Below are positions 5,995 to 6,698 of a stretch of DNA of 6,698 nucleotides, piece after piece (the first letter of the stretch is position 1; the number at the start of each line of letters is the position of its first letter). The stretch comes from Methanomicrobiales archaeon (lineage in GTDB: Archaea > Halobacteriota > Methanomicrobia > Methanomicrobiales > JACTUA01), in contig JAJRCM010000033.1 of assembly GCA_028678965.1 (NCBI GenBank), positions 1-6,698 of the forward strand, given 5' to 3'. Position numbers and translations under genes: made by a program. The notes beneath the pieces were generated by a model, which saw only the letters and a list, made by a program, of their open reading frames with translations, did no database searches and had not been told where the DNA came from.

Positions 5995-6698
5995 TCAGAT
6001 GATGGTGGAACTCAGTTCTGCCGGATACGGCTCAAAATAGGTTTGCTGGAGGAGGTAATCCTCATCGTACTGGAGAGCCCATTTTTTGATAAGGTCCCGT
6101 GGCTCCTGAACGGAAATCAGCCCTTTGCGGAACCGCTCAATGGCCTTGTTGAACTGCTTCCGCTCCGGTTCGGTGACTGCATCCTCGAGGTGGCCAAGGG
6201 CATGGGTGAGTACCGCAATATGCGAGGTGAATCGAGGAGGTTTGGCGAGAGCATGCAGTAATCGGTCCTGGTACTCACGTATCACCGTATCAAACGGTCT
6301 CCTCTCACGGTTTGTGATGAGCCGGGTAAGAATCCGGTATTCCTGACGATGATACGCAGTGAGGAGATATTTGTTCTCTGCATGGAACTGGACGATATTA
6401 CTCTTTGACTCGTGGTTACGGATGGCGTGAAATTCAGCGGACGTGAAAATACTGGTAAGGAAATGGTCTCTTTTGCGCGGATCTTTCAGATGAAGTTCAT
6501 CGGTGATTACCGCGAAGGGAAACTTCGTCACTACCTGTGACGCAAACAACCCCATTCCCTTCTTCAGGGGACGATGTGCGACAGCATCGGCAAATATCCC
6601 TGCATTCCGTAATCCGCAGCTGGGTGAGCGATCTTTGAGAATGATACCATCCACGAAGGGGCTGGTATCCAGAAACCGTGTTGAAAAATCCTTCAGCG
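5995..6698 (-). CDS. TudS (DUF523)-DUF1722 fusion, probable thiouracil/4-thiouridine desulfidase, 5'-partial
   Basis: The frame runs from the right edge to the TGA at 5995-5997, giving 233 visible residues with no stop. The GTG at 6654 is internal, because the 14 codons before it continue the DUF523 domain (LKDFSTRFLDTSPF). Visible residues 15-29, VDGIILKDRSPSCGL, carry the DUF523 signature with cysteine C27. The N-terminal part of that domain, which should hold the other cluster cysteines, lies outside the window. From about residue 70 the protein is DUF1722 (YbgA-like), with the FHAENKYLLTAYHRQEY stretch, a mid-domain histidine-rich segment (TSHIAVLTHALGHLE) and a terminal YLLQQTYFEPYP motif. 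DUF523 proteins (TudS) use a [4Fe-4S] cluster to remove sulfur from thiouracil. From memory, the DUF1722 fusion form (RudS) has been reported to desulfurate 4-thiouridine in tRNA. Applying that here is inference. Confidence 0.88.
   Translation of the reverse strand, partial: LKDFSTRFLDTSPFVDGIILKDRSPSCGLRNAGIFADAVAHRPLKKGMGLFASQVVTKFPFAVITDELHLKDPRKRDHFLTSIFTSAEFHAIRNHESKSNIVQFHAENKYLLTAYHRQEYRILTRLITNRERRPFDTVIREYQDRLLHALAKPPRFTSHIAVLTHALGHLEDAVTEPERKQFNKAIERFRKGLISVQEPRDLIKKWALQYDEDYLLQQTYFEPYPAELSSTII

Overview
This window looks like ordinary chromosomal DNA from a methanogenic archaeon, most likely of the Methanomicrobiales type. That is an inference. It rests on the archaeal-style stand-alone glycogen debranching enzyme, the GalT-like HIT protein, the purine-rich GGAGG/GGTGA ribosome-binding sites, an oligo-T stretch that resembles an archaeal terminator, moderately high GC, and the absence of recognisable bacterial promoters. 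No rRNA, tRNA, CRISPR array, transposase or phage gene is visible.

Layout. (1) Positions 1-1720, + strand: nearly complete glycogen debranching enzyme (amylo-alpha-1,6-glucosidase), cut by the left edge only a few residues from its start. (2) 1671-2729, - strand: a GalT-like nucleotidyltransferase of the HIT superfamily. It is convergent with the debranching enzyme, and the two coding ends overlap by 50 bases. (3) About 2730-2970: gene-free region between divergent units, containing a perfect 15-base dyad just upstream of the GalT-like gene. (4) 2971-3147, + strand: doubtful 58-codon ORF that may be a regulator remnant. (5) 3170-4162 and 4159-4920, + strand: two-gene ABC exporter of the DrrA/DrrB type, joined by an ATGA overlap. 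(6) 4930-5910, - strand: histone-deacetylase-family amidohydrolase, convergent with the permease and separated from it by 9 bases. (7) 5995-6698, - strand: fusion of a DUF523/TudS desulfidase domain with DUF1722, cut by the right edge.

How the genes may work together. The debranching enzyme releases glucose from alpha-1,6 branch points of a glycogen-like reserve. The neighbouring GalT-like protein belongs to a superfamily that moves nucleotidyl groups between sugar phosphates, so the pair may both serve storage-polysaccharide metabolism. They lie on opposite strands, so the link is by proximity only. The ABC pair should form one exporter of unknown substrate. The deacetylase-like enzyme and the TudS-DUF1722 protein share a strand but are separated by 84 bases with a T7 run, so they are probably not tightly coupled.

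I found no convincing undescribed multi-gene system. The items most worth a second look are the archaeal TudS-DUF1722 fusion, the GalT-like protein without a visible CxxC zinc site, the possible regulator remnant and start-site ambiguity ahead of the exporter, and the dyad in the divergent intergenic region.
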